From Agreia sp. Leaf283 (GTDB lineage Bacteria; Actinomycetota; Actinomycetes; Actinomycetales; Microbacteriaceae): a stretch of 64,000 bases of DNA. Below the pieces are notes generated by a model. That model was given only the letters and a program-made list of their open reading frames with translations, was not told the DNA's origin and searched no databases. The DNA lies in the NCBI RefSeq assembly GCF_001422485.1, contig NZ_LMNF01000001.1:751900-815899 (forward strand), written 5' to 3'. Below are positions 24,177 through 31,796 of this stretch, piece after piece (within the stretch, counting starts at the first letter, position 1; every line of letters starts with the position of its first letter). The translations under genes were made by a program, and so were the position numbers.

Positions 24177-25676
24177 CTACCAGCGGGAGTTGCGGGGCGG
24201 CCCGAAGCCGAGTTTGCCGGGGTTCATGATTCCGTCGGGATCCCACGCGTCTTTGAGTGCACGCATGAGCTCGAAGCCGGTGCCGTGCTGGAGGCGCATG
24301 AATCGACCGAGCTTCATTCCCACGCCGTGGTGATCATTGAGCACGCCCCCCGCTGAGATTCCCTCACGGATTCCAACATCCCACAGCCTGTCGTGCAGCG
24401 CCATGGCCTCGGCCGGGTCGGTGGGCGGCTCGTCGACATAGAACCGGTCGTAGATCATGGCGCCCCAGTCGTACCAGTGCGAGAGGTGGGCCGTGTAGCG
24501 GGCGCCGTAGTCGGCGAACTGCGCTTCGATCGCCGACTTCTTGGCCCGGTAGATCGCGGGCAGGTCGCTGAAGCGGGCGACGGTGTCGAAGGTTCCGTAG
24601 AGCAGAGGCGGCTGGGGCAGCTTGCCCTTCGCGTAGGGCTCGTACTTCCCGTCCCACCAGATGCGCCCCACATCGGGGCCGAGCGAGGTGCCGCCGGCCT
24701 TCTCCGCCTGCGCGGTGATGGCGCGCAGCTCGTAGTCGACGAGCTCCTGATCGCCGTCGCACATGATCACCATGAGGGTGCCGGTGAACGGGGTGCCGAC
24801 CCAGTCCTTGAGCTTCTTCGAGTCTGCCTCGTCGTAGAGCCGGATGACCGCGGGACGCAACCTGGCGGTCATGATGCGGCGACCCGCATCCATGCCCGCG
24901 AAGATGTCGGGGAAGCTGAAAGAGAGGAACCCACGGGCCTCGGGCAGGGGGTCGATGCGGAGGCTGGCCTCGGTGATCACGCCGAGGGTGCCCTCGCTGC
25001 CGACGAAGGTCTGCAGCAGGTCGGAGCCCGCGGCGTGGCTCGGAACGTTCAGCGTCTTGACGACCGTGCCGGGCGCGACGACGGCCTCGACCTGCAGCAC
25101 CTGGTCTTCGGCCTTGCCGTACTTGGTGCTCACGACTCCCGAGCCTCGGGCGGCGATGAAGCCGCCGATCGTGGCGCCGAGGTGGTAGCTGCCGGGGTAG
25201 TGCGCGAGCGTGAGGCCCTTCTCGTTGAGGGCCGCCTCGAGCGTCGGGCCGTCGATTCCCGCACCCGTCGTCACGACCAGGCTCTCCTCGTCGATCTCGA
25301 CGATCGTGTTCAGGCGGGTGAGGTCGACGGCTATTCCGCCGTAGGGCGCGAAGGTGCCGCCCTGGGTGCCGGAGCCTCCGCCGCGCGGGACCACGGGGAT
25401 GCGGTAGTCGGATGCGAGTCGCACGACGGCCTGCACGTCGGCGGTCGTTCCCGGGCGCACTACGAAGTCGGCGGCGGGCACCGCGAGATCGCGATACTGC
25501 AGGTACTTGCTCATCCACGACCAGTCGGCGGCCTGCTCCTGCGTCTCGGCCTGATCGATCGACACGTGCTCGGCGCCGATGGCCATCTGGAGTTCGCGCA
25601 GCACGTGGCCCCGCAGGAACGAGGAGCCGCTGACGAGTGTGGTGTCGACGCTGCTGCCCAGATCATGGTTCCCCAC
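24177..25676 (-). CDS. FAD-linked oxidase, alkyl-DHAP synthase/glycolate oxidase-like
   Basis: A 499-residue flavoprotein of the VAO/PCMH family. The FAD domain shows VVPRGGGSGTQGG (about 95-107), VTTGAGIDGPTLEAAL, HYPGSYHLGATIGGFIAARG and VGSEGTLGVITEA; the cap domain follows. The C-terminus GGVLNDHHGVGMKLGRF then DAWDPDGIMNPGKLGFG is the form seen in alkyl-dihydroxyacetone-phosphate synthase and in GlcD-type hydroxy-acid oxidases. It probably oxidises a hydroxy acid or polyol-derived alcohol. The start is GTG 25676 with AAAGGAG 5 bases upstream. It is the first gene of the operon reading toward gntR, under the shared operator at 25734. Confidence 0.9.
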   Translation of the reverse strand: MGNHDLGSSVDTTLVSGSSFLRGHVLRELQMAIGAEHVSIDQAETQEQAADWSWMSKYLQYRDLAVPAADFVVRPGTTADVQAVVRLASDYRIPVVPRGGGSGTQGGTFAPYGGIAVDLTRLNTIVEIDEESLVVTTGAGIDGPTLEAALNEKGLTLAHYPGSYHLGATIGGFIAARGSGVVSTKYGKAEDQVLQVEAVVAPGTVVKTLNVPSHAAGSDLLQTFVGSEGTLGVITEASLRIDPLPEARGFLSFSFPDIFAGMDAGRRIMTARLRPAVIRLYDEADSKKLKDWVGTPFTGTLMVIMCDGDQELVDYELRAITAQAEKAGGTSLGPDVGRIWWDGKYEPYAKGKLPQPPLLYGTFDTVARFSDLPAIYRAKKSAIEAQFADYGARYTAHLSHWYDWGAMIYDRFYVDEPPTDPAEAMALHDRLWDVGIREGISAGGVLNDHHGVGMKLGRFMRLQHGTGFELMRALKDAWDPDGIMNPGKLGFGPPRNSRW

Positions 25677-25733
25677 GGAGACTCCTTTGTGTCGTGTGGA
25701 CGGTTCGTGTCACGGTCCGCGGTCTGCATCGAC

Positions 25734-25757
25734 CTTGTATCCGAACCTGTATACAAG
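25734..25757. promoter_or_regulatory. Candidate GntR operator upstream of the flavin oxidase and AKR genes
   Basis: CTTGTAT (25734-25740) and ATACAAG (25751-25757) form a 7-bp inverted repeat, and the right half contains the perfect palindrome TGTATACA (25748-25755). The stretch 25736-25756 agrees with 15708-15728 at 19 of 21 positions. It sits in the 137-bp gap between the divergent flavin oxidase and aldo/keto reductase genes. Confidence 0.75.
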
Positions 25758-25813
25758 CAAGAACACTATGTGGTGTTTGGGTGCGTGTCAACTGACCCGC
25801 GTACGCTCGAACG

Positions 25814-26899
25814 GTGGAAGACATCGAGATCGAAGACAGCATCGCGTCGCGCCTGGGGCTGGGACTCGCCGCTATCGGCCGCCCCGCGTACATCACCGCC
25901 GGGCGCACGAAGGACCTGGGCGAGGGCGCCGATCGCAGCGTGGATGCGATGCGCGAGCGGGCGCACAAGCTTCTGGATGCCGCGTGGTGGCTGGGCATCC
26001 GCTACGTCGACGCGGCGCGCTCGTACGGACGCGCCGAGGAGTTCCTCGGATCGTGGCTCGCCGCGCATCCGGGGTATCGCGACGAGCTGACCATCGGATC
26101 GAAGTGGGGCTACGAGTACACCGGCGACTGGCGGCTCGACGCGCCGCAGCAGGAGCGCAAGGAGCACTCCCTCGCGATGTTCGAGCGGCAGTGGGCGCAG
26201 ACGCTCGAGACGCTCGGCACCGAACCCGACGTGTACCTCGTGCACTCCCTGACCTCCGACAGCACGGCCCTCGACGACGGCGCGCTGCTCGACCGGCTGC
26301 GCGCGCTGCGCGAGAGCGGGGTGCGCGTGGGCTTCTCGACGAGCGGGCCGGCGCAGGCCGCCGTGATCGAGCGCGCGCTCGGCCTGGCCGACTCCCCGTT
26401 CTCTGCCGTGCAGTCCACCTGGAACCTTCTCGAGCCCTCGGTGGGCGAGGCGCTCGCCGCGGCGAACGACGCCAAGTGGCTCGTCGTGGTGAAGGAGGTG
26501 CTGGCCAATGGGCGGCTGACGTCGCGGGCTGCAAGCGCAGGTGCTGCCGGGTCTGACGGGTCTGTTCCGGGCGCTGCCGGCGGGGCGGTTCCGGATGCCG
26601 CGGTCGCGGCCGCCGCTGCCCTCGCCGCCGAAGACGGCCAGCGCCTCGACGGGCTGGCCATCGGTGCGGCCGCCGCTGCCCTCGCCGCCGAAGACGGCCA
26701 GCGCCTCGACGGGCTGGCCATCGGTGCGGCCGTCGCGCATCCGTGGGCCGACATCGTGTTGACCGGAGCGGTGACCCGCAAGCAGCTCAAGCAGAACCTC
26801 GAGGCGCGCGCGCCCTCTCTCGACGAGGAGCGCCTCGCGGCACTGGCCGAGCCGGCCGAACAGTACTGGGAGGCGCGCGCCGCCCGCCCCTGGAGCTGA
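25814..26899 (+). CDS. Aldo/keto reductase with a recent in-frame 20-residue tandem duplication
   Basis: A 361-residue AKR. Active-site residues follow the family order: Asp and Tyr in YVDAARSYGRAEEF (about 60-73), Lys in IGSKWGY (about 96), and His in VYLVHSL (about 139). NADPH is the usual cofactor. The GTG start has no ribosome-binding site, but TACGCT ends 6 bp upstream, so the message may be leaderless. The region from about residue 235 to 305, before VLTGAVTRKQLKQNL, is swollen: a low-complexity Gly/Ala/Ser stretch, then a block of 20 residues (AAEDGQRLDGLAIG and flanking Ala) repeated exactly. This lies near the cofactor-binding C-terminal loops and could affect activity. Divergent from the flavin oxidase, sharing its operator. 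Confidence 0.85.
   Translation: MEDIEIEDSIASRLGLGLAAIGRPAYITAGRTKDLGEGADRSVDAMRERAHKLLDAAWWLGIRYVDAARSYGRAEEFLGSWLAAHPGYRDELTIGSKWGYEYTGDWRLDAPQQERKEHSLAMFERQWAQTLETLGTEPDVYLVHSLTSDSTALDDGALLDRLRALRESGVRVGFSTSGPAQAAVIERALGLADSPFSAVQSTWNLLEPSVGEALAAANDAKWLVVVKEVLANGRLTSRAASAGAAGSDGSVPGAAGGAVPDAAVAAAAALAAEDGQRLDGLAIGAAAAALAAEDGQRLDGLAIGAAVAHPWADIVLTGAVTRKQLKQNLEARAPSLDEERLAALAEPAEQYWEARAARPWS
26606..26732 (+). repeat. Perfect 60-bp tandem duplication inside the AKR gene
   Basis: Positions 26606-26665 and 26666-26725 are identical, and identity continues for 7 further bases. The unit length is a multiple of three, so the frame is kept. No mismatches means a very recent event, a strain-variable repeat, or an assembly artefact. 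Confidence 0.95.
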
Positions 26900-26925
26900 G
26901 CGCCGCCGCTCCCTGAGCCCCCTCC

Positions 26926-26965
26926 CGTTCCCTGAGCCTGTCGTTCCCTGAGCCTGTCGAAGGGC
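26926..26965. repeat. Two tandem copies of the CCCTGAGCCTGTCG repeat
   Basis: GTTCCCTGAGCCTGTC occurs twice in a row after the AKR gene, the second copy complete to GAAGGG. A further partial CCCTGAGCC lies just before at 26911. Confidence 0.85.
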
Positions 26966-26966
26966 A

Positions 26967-27035
26967 GCGAGCGCGCCCCCAGCGGGCGAACGCGCCGTCG
27001 CCGGTGGAGCGCTCGCCCGCTGAACGCGCGCTCGC
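26967..27035. repeat. GC-rich inverted repeat, copy 2
   Basis: Outer arms GCGAGCGCGC and GCGCGCTCGC enclose inner arms AGCGGGCGA and TCGCCCGCT. It shares long identical words with the element at 9939-10005. Confidence 0.7.
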
Positions 27036-27040
27036 CCACT

Positions 27041-27082
27041 TGCGCCGGTCGAGTAGCGAGGAACGAGCGTATCGAGACCACC
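27041..27082. repeat. Half copy of the GGTCGAGTAGC/TATCGAGACC repeat
   Basis: TGCGCCGGTCGAGTAGCGAG continues to CGTATCGAGACCACC, matching the left half of the palindrome at 18143-18238. With its neighbours it makes 26900-27082 a pile-up of three repeat families between the AKR gene and the rhamnosidase control region. Confidence 0.8.
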
Positions 27083-27102
27083 CCGCCCCGCCCACTAGCG
27101 GT

Positions 27103-27128
27103 AAAAACCGAACGACTGTAAGGTTTTT
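27103..27128. promoter_or_regulatory. Candidate TetR operator upstream of the rhamnosidase gene
   Basis: AAAAACC (27103-27109), 12 bp, GGTTTTT (27122-27128). The spacer GAACGACTGTAA resembles the AGCGACCACT and AGCGGCTACT spacers of the sites at 43650 and 46169. It lies 46 bp before the rhamnosidase start. Confidence 0.75.
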
Positions 27129-27173
27129 GAATCGGTTCATTCGCCGCGCGTCCCACGTCTCAACGGAGAGTCC

Positions 27174-30128
27174 ATGTCCCAGTCACCATCCGACTCCACT
27201 GTCACCGTCTCGAAGCTCTGGGCCGAGGGCCGGGGCCGACCCGAGTTCCTGGCCACGGGCATCCCGTCGCTCTCGTGGCAGGTGACCACGGATGCGCCGG
27301 GCTGGCTGCAGGCGTCGGCCGACATCGAGATACGCCGCGGCTCGCAGAGCGGCTCGCATGCCGGAAGCTCGAATGCCGGCAGCACGGAGTCGTTCACCGT
27401 CGACGGGCGCGAGTCGCAGCACGTCGCGTGGCCGTTCGCGCCGCTCGCCGCCTACGACTCCGCCGAGGTGCGCGTGCGCGTGCGCGGCGAAGACGGCTCG
27501 ACCTCGGAGTTCGGCGACTGGGCATCGCTGCGCACCGGCCCGCTCACTGCCGACGACTGGGTCGCCCCCTTCATCGCGGTCGATGGGCCCACCGATGCCG
27601 ACCTCGCGCAGCACAGCAACCTGGACCGCGGAACCGTGCGCTTCCGCACCGAGTTCACGCCGAGCAGCGACGTCACCTCCGCGGTGCTCTCCGCCACCGC
27701 CCATGGCATCTACGAGCTCACCCTGGCGGGTTCGGTCGTGGGCGACGAGGTGCTCACCCCGGGCTGGACCGCCTACGACGACCGCCTCACCTTCCAGAGC
27801 TACGACGTGACCGATCGCCTCGCCGCGGGCGAAGCCGTGGTGCTCGGCGCCACCGTTGCCGAGGGCTGGTACCGCGAGCGCTTCGGCTTCGACGGCAACT
27901 TCGCCACCTTCTACCCGGGCCCCGTCGCCCTCTCGGCCCAGCTCGTCGTGAGCTACGAAGACGGCACTGTCGAGCGCGTCATCACCGACGACAGCTGGCA
28001 GGGCACCGCCGCAGGGCCCGTCGTCAGCGCCGGCATCTACCCCGGCGAGGCGTTCGACGCCCGCGAAGACGACGACGCCCTCCTCGCCGTCGGCGCCGGG
28101 TTCCCCGAGCCGGCCCGCACCCACGAGCTGAGCACCGACGAAGCCGACCCCGCGCGGCTCGTGCCGTCGTTCGCGCCGCCCGTGCGTCGCATCCAGACCA
28201 TGCCCGCGCAGCGCATCTTCACCTCGCCGTCGGGCAAGACCCTCGTCGACTTCGGCCAGAACCTCGTGGGCTGGCTCGAGTTGCGGATCGACGCGCCGGC
28301 GGGGCACGAGGTGACCCTGCGCCACGCCGAGGTGCTCGAAGACGGCGAGCTGGGCATCCGGCCGCTGCGCTTCGCGAAGGCGACCGACACATTCACCGGC
28401 GACGGCGGCGGCGAGCGCACGTGGAGCCCGCGCTTCACGTTCCACGGGTTCCGCTATGCGGAGATCACGAACTGGCCCGGCGAGCTCACGCTCGACGACA
28501 TCTCCGCGGTGGTCGTTCACAACGACATGGTGCGCACCGGCTACCTCGAGACGAGCAATCCGATGCTCGACCAGCTGCACTCGAACGTGCTCTGGGGCAT
28601 GCGCGGCAACTTCCTGAGCCTGCCGACCGACTGCCCGCAGCGAGACGAACGCCTCGGCTGGACCGGCGACATCCAGGTCTTCGCGCCCACCGCGAGCTAC
28701 CTCTACGACACGAGCGGCTTCCTCGGCTCGTGGCTGCGCGACCTTGAGGCCGAGCAGCGCAAGGCCGCGGGCGTGGTGCCGTTCGTCGTCCCCAGCCCGC
28801 TTCCGACCCCGCCGATGGCCGCGGCCGCGTGGGGCGATGCCGCGACGCTGGTTCCGGATGCCCTCTTCGAGCGTTTCGCAGACCGGGTCGCGTTGGCCGC
28901 GCAGTACGAGAGCATGACCCGGTGGGTCGACGTGGTGGATGCGCTGGCCGGCGACGACCACCTGTGGACGGGCGGGTTCCAGTTCGGCGACTGGCTCGAC
29001 CCGAGCGCGCCGCCCGAGAACCCGGCGAAGGCGAAGACCGATCCGGACATCGTGGCCACCGCCTACTTCTACCGCTCGACGGCGCGTACCGCCGAGGCCG
29101 CCCGCGTGCTCGGCCATGCGGCCGACGCGAGCCGATACGGCGAGCTGGCCGAGGGCATCCGATCGGCCTTCCTCGCCGAGTATGTGACGCCCGCCGGGCG
29201 CGTGATGTCGGATGCGCACACCGCGTACGCGATCGCGATCGGCTTCGAGCTGATCACCGAGCCGCAGGCGCTGGCCACGGCCGGGGCGCGACTCGCGGAG
29301 CTCGTGCGCTCGCACGGCTACCGCATCGGCACCGGATTCGTGGGCACTCCCCTGATCTGCGACGCGCTCGTGCGCGGCGGGCAGAGCGACGTGGCGTTCA
29401 GGCTTCTGCTCGAAGAGGGCTGCCCGTCGTGGCTGTACCCGATCACCATGGGCGCGACCACGATCTGGGAGCGCTGGGACAGCATGCTGCCCGACGGCAG
29501 CATCAACCCGGGCGAGATGACGTCGTTCAATCACTACGCGCTGGGCGCGGTGGCGGATTGGATGCAGCGCTCGATCGGCGGAATCGCTCCCGGCGCGCCC
29601 GGCTACTCGGTCGTCGAGATCGCTCCCGTGCTCGGGGGCGGGCTCACCCGTGCGCACGCGAGCCTCGACACCGGCTTCGGTCTCGTCGACGTGTCGTGGA
29701 TGCTCGAGGGCGCGTCGTTCCTGCTCGTCGCGGTGGTTCCGCCGAACGTCACCGCGCGCATCACGCTGCCGGGCTCAGGCATTGATGTCGGCGCTGCCTC
29801 TGAGGCGATCGAGGTCGGATCGGGGCGGCACGAGTTCACGGCCGACGTGTCGGCGCTCGTCGCCGCCGCGGAGGTCGAGCCGCTGACCATGGAGACTCCG
29901 CTGTCTCGGATCGTCGGCGACACCGAGGCGCGCGACGGACTCGAGGCGCTCTTCGCAGAGCTCGGCTACTTCATCGGCCTGGGCTGGACGAAGGACGGCC
30001 GCTGGAAGAGTGGCAGCCCTCTGGGCAAGTCGCTCATCATGATGCCCCCGCACAACGTCGCCCGCGTCGAGCAGTACCTGACCACCCTGAACGAGTCGCG
30101 TTCAGCTGGTTCGACCACCGCGAGCTGA
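27174..30128 (+). CDS. GH78 alpha-L-rhamnosidase
   Basis: A 984-residue glycosidase. It has the Bac_rhamnosid layout: N-terminal fibronectin-like and beta-sandwich domains (FRTEFTPSSD, then TAHGIYELTLAGSVVGDEVL and GWTAYDDRLTFQSYDVT), the concanavalin-like part ending in FHGFRYAEI, and the (alpha/alpha)6 barrel with the family block LPTDCPQRDERLGWTGD (general acid Glu/Asp region, about residue 485) and later TIWERWDSMLPDGS (about 770) holding the catalytic Glu. No signal peptide, so it works in the cytosol on imported oligosaccharides. The last 85 residues (METPLSRIVGDTEARDGLEA onward) form an extra helical module. ATG 27174 follows GGAGAG. The TetR-type operator upstream links it to the facing operon. 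Confidence 0.93.
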   Translation: MSQSPSDSTVTVSKLWAEGRGRPEFLATGIPSLSWQVTTDAPGWLQASADIEIRRGSQSGSHAGSSNAGSTESFTVDGRESQHVAWPFAPLAAYDSAEVRVRVRGEDGSTSEFGDWASLRTGPLTADDWVAPFIAVDGPTDADLAQHSNLDRGTVRFRTEFTPSSDVTSAVLSATAHGIYELTLAGSVVGDEVLTPGWTAYDDRLTFQSYDVTDRLAAGEAVVLGATVAEGWYRERFGFDGNFATFYPGPVALSAQLVVSYEDGTVERVITDDSWQGTAAGPVVSAGIYPGEAFDAREDDDALLAVGAGFPEPARTHELSTDEADPARLVPSFAPPVRRIQTMPAQRIFTSPSGKTLVDFGQNLVGWLELRIDAPAGHEVTLRHAEVLEDGELGIRPLRFAKATDTFTGDGGGERTWSPRFTFHGFRYAEITNWPGELTLDDISAVVVHNDMVRTGYLETSNPMLDQLHSNVLWGMRGNFLSLPTDCPQRDERLGWTGDIQVFAPTASYLYDTSGFLGSWLRDLEAEQRKAAGVVPFVVPSPLPTPPMAAAAWGDAATLVPDALFERFADRVALAAQYESMTRWVDVVDALAGDDHLWTGGFQFGDWLDPSAPPENPAKAKTDPDIVATAYFYRSTARTAEAARVLGHAADASRYGELAEGIRSAFLAEYVTPAGRVMSDAHTAYAIAIGFELITEPQALATAGARLAELVRSHGYRIGTGFVGTPLICDALVRGGQSDVAFRLLLEEGCPSWLYPITMGATTIWERWDSMLPDGSINPGEMTSFNHYALGAVADWMQRSIGGIAPGAPGYSVVEIAPVLGGGLTRAHASLDTGFGLVDVSWMLEGASFLLVAVVPPNVTARITLPGSGIDVGAASEAIEVGSGRHEFTADVSALVAAAEVEPLTMETPLSRIVGDTEARDGLEALFAELGYFIGLGWTKDGRWKSGSPLGKSLIMMPPHNVARVEQYLTTLNESRSAGSTTAS

Positions 30129-30163
30129 CCTGAAGTGCTGCCTTCCGGCCGACGGAGGGCACC

Positions 30164-30254
30164 GAACTGACGCAAACTGCTCTATCTCGACAGAAAAAGA
30201 GCACTTCGCGTCAGTTCGCCAGCACCCCAGAGCACTTCGCGTCAGTTCGCCAGC
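30164..30254. repeat. Inverted and direct repeats built on CGAACTGACGC
   Basis: GAACTGACGC (30164-30173) pairs with GCGTCAGTTC (30208-30217), and the 26 bp from AGAGCACTTCGCG through TTCGCCAGC occur twice in direct order (from 30198 and from 30229). It is related to the element at 20085-20185. It fills the gap between the convergent GH78 and GH43 genes. Confidence 0.8.
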
Positions 30255-30266
30255 GCACCGAAGGGG

Positions 30267-31796
30267 TCAGTCGCGGCCCTCGTAGTGGAAGGCCGTGAAG
30301 GCCACGTCTCCGGAGGTGGCGTAGAGGCCGATGACGCGGCCCGTGAACGAGGCGGCCGTCTCCTGCGAGAGGTAGCGGCCGTCGACGCGCGCCAGCTCGT
30401 GCTGCTCGCCCTCGGCGGTTTCGACGCTCAACACGACGACATCGCTGGTGAGATTCGGCAGGAAGCCCTCGCCGACTGACGCGACGAAGTCGAGGCGCAG
30501 CGTCACGGGCGACTCGGGTGAGATCGAGGCGCTCCACTCCTGCCGGATGCCCGCCACGGCCGCGCGCGCGGTCACCCGCCCCGCAGACACCTCCACCTCG
30601 TAGTGGTGCAGCTCGTCGTAGCGAACGCCCAGCCCGCCGAGACCATCCGATCCGGGGTCGACCAGCACCGACACCGAGGCGAGCGGATGCTGCTGCCGAT
30701 ACCCGAGGAACGCCGGCCTCAGATCGTCGAGGGTCGACCCGTCGCCGCTCAGAACGACCTGCCCGGGCCACGCACTCAGCGACGCGAACGACGACGGATA
30801 CCGCCGCACGCCGATCCACTCGAGCCCCAACGAGGTTCCCTCGAACGAATCCGAGAACTCGAACTCCCCCGCCCGCGGGTTGAGCAGAACAGGGTCGGCC
30901 TCGAGCCACCCGTCGGCCGTCCAGCGCGCATCGGTGATGAACGTCTCGCGCCCCATCGCCGAGAACGCCTGCGTCATGCCGGTGGGCCGCATGCCGAGCA
31001 TCACGATCGCCCAGCCGCCATCCGGGGTCTCGACGAGGTCGCCGTGGCCGGTGTTCTGGATGGGCCGCGAGGTGCTGCGCGCCGACAGGATGGGGTTGCC
31101 CGGCCCCGGCTCGAACGGCCCCGCCGGGTGGGTGCCACGGGCCACGCTGATGCCGTGCCCGCGCTCGGTGCCGCCCTCGGCGATCACGAGGTACCAGTAG
31201 TCGCCGTGCTGGTAGAGGTGGGGCGCTTCGGGGAACTTGAGCCCGGATCCCTGCCACAGCGGAACGGGCGGAGAGAGCACGGCGCCGGTCGAGAGGTCGA
31301 CGGTCACCTGCAGGATGCCGCCGTGCTCGCCGGGAGGGTTGCCGCTGGTCACGTCGAGGCCCGAATAGGTGATGTACGCGAGCCCGTCCGAGTCCCAGGC
31401 GAGGTCGGAGTCGATGCCGTGCACCCCGTCGACGAGCGTGCCGTCGCTCCAGGGGCCGGCCGGGTCGGTGGCCGTGAAGATCAGCATTCCGCGACCCATC
31501 GCATCCGTCACGACGACGTAGAAGACGCCGTCGCGGTGCCGGATCGTGGGAGCCCACGCCCCGCCGAGCGTCGGCACCGCGTGCGAGTCGAGCTGACCCT
31601 CACGCGAGACGACGTGGCCGATCTGCGTCCACTCGACGAGGTCGCGGCTGTGGAACACGGGGATTCCGGGAAGGTACTCGAAGGTCGAGTTCACCAGGTA
31701 GTAGTCGTCGCCGACCTTCAGCACGCTCGGGTCGGGGTAGAAGCCGGCGATGAGCGGGTTGGGCCAGGCGCTGCCGCCTGTGACGCCCTCGCTCAC
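30267..31796 (-). CDS. GH43 glycoside hydrolase (beta-xylosidase/arabinofuranosidase type)
   Basis: A 509-residue enzyme. The five-bladed propeller has the general base Asp in GFYPDPSVLKVGDDYYLV (about residue 18), the pKa-tuning Asp in GIDSDLAWDSDG (about 135), and the acid Glu in KFPEAPHLYQHGDYWYL (about 190). Residues about 330-509 are a beta-sandwich of the GH43 C-terminal concanavalin-like type. This two-domain form is usual for intracellular beta-xylosidases and alpha-L-arabinofuranosidases. Translation starts at GTG 31796, overlapping the GH3 stop (GTGA); longer in-frame ORF sequence upstream is GH3 antisense shadow. It is the last gene of the eight-gene operon. Confidence 0.92.
   Translation of the reverse strand: MSEGVTGGSAWPNPLIAGFYPDPSVLKVGDDYYLVNSTFEYLPGIPVFHSRDLVEWTQIGHVVSREGQLDSHAVPTLGGAWAPTIRHRDGVFYVVVTDAMGRGMLIFTATDPAGPWSDGTLVDGVHGIDSDLAWDSDGLAYITYSGLDVTSGNPPGEHGGILQVTVDLSTGAVLSPPVPLWQGSGLKFPEAPHLYQHGDYWYLVIAEGGTERGHGISVARGTHPAGPFEPGPGNPILSARSTSRPIQNTGHGDLVETPDGGWAIVMLGMRPTGMTQAFSAMGRETFITDARWTADGWLEADPVLLNPRAGEFEFSDSFEGTSLGLEWIGVRRYPSSFASLSAWPGQVVLSGDGSTLDDLRPAFLGYRQQHPLASVSVLVDPGSDGLGGLGVRYDELHHYEVEVSAGRVTARAAVAGIRQEWSASISPESPVTLRLDFVASVGEGFLPNLTSDVVVLSVETAEGEQHELARVDGRYLSQETAASFTGRVIGLYATSGDVAFTAFHYEGRD

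Noticed and set aside
26606-26732. Tandem units considered as a CRISPR or VNTR locus
   Set aside because: There are only two adjacent 60-bp units with no spacers, in frame within a reductase gene; it is a simple duplication.
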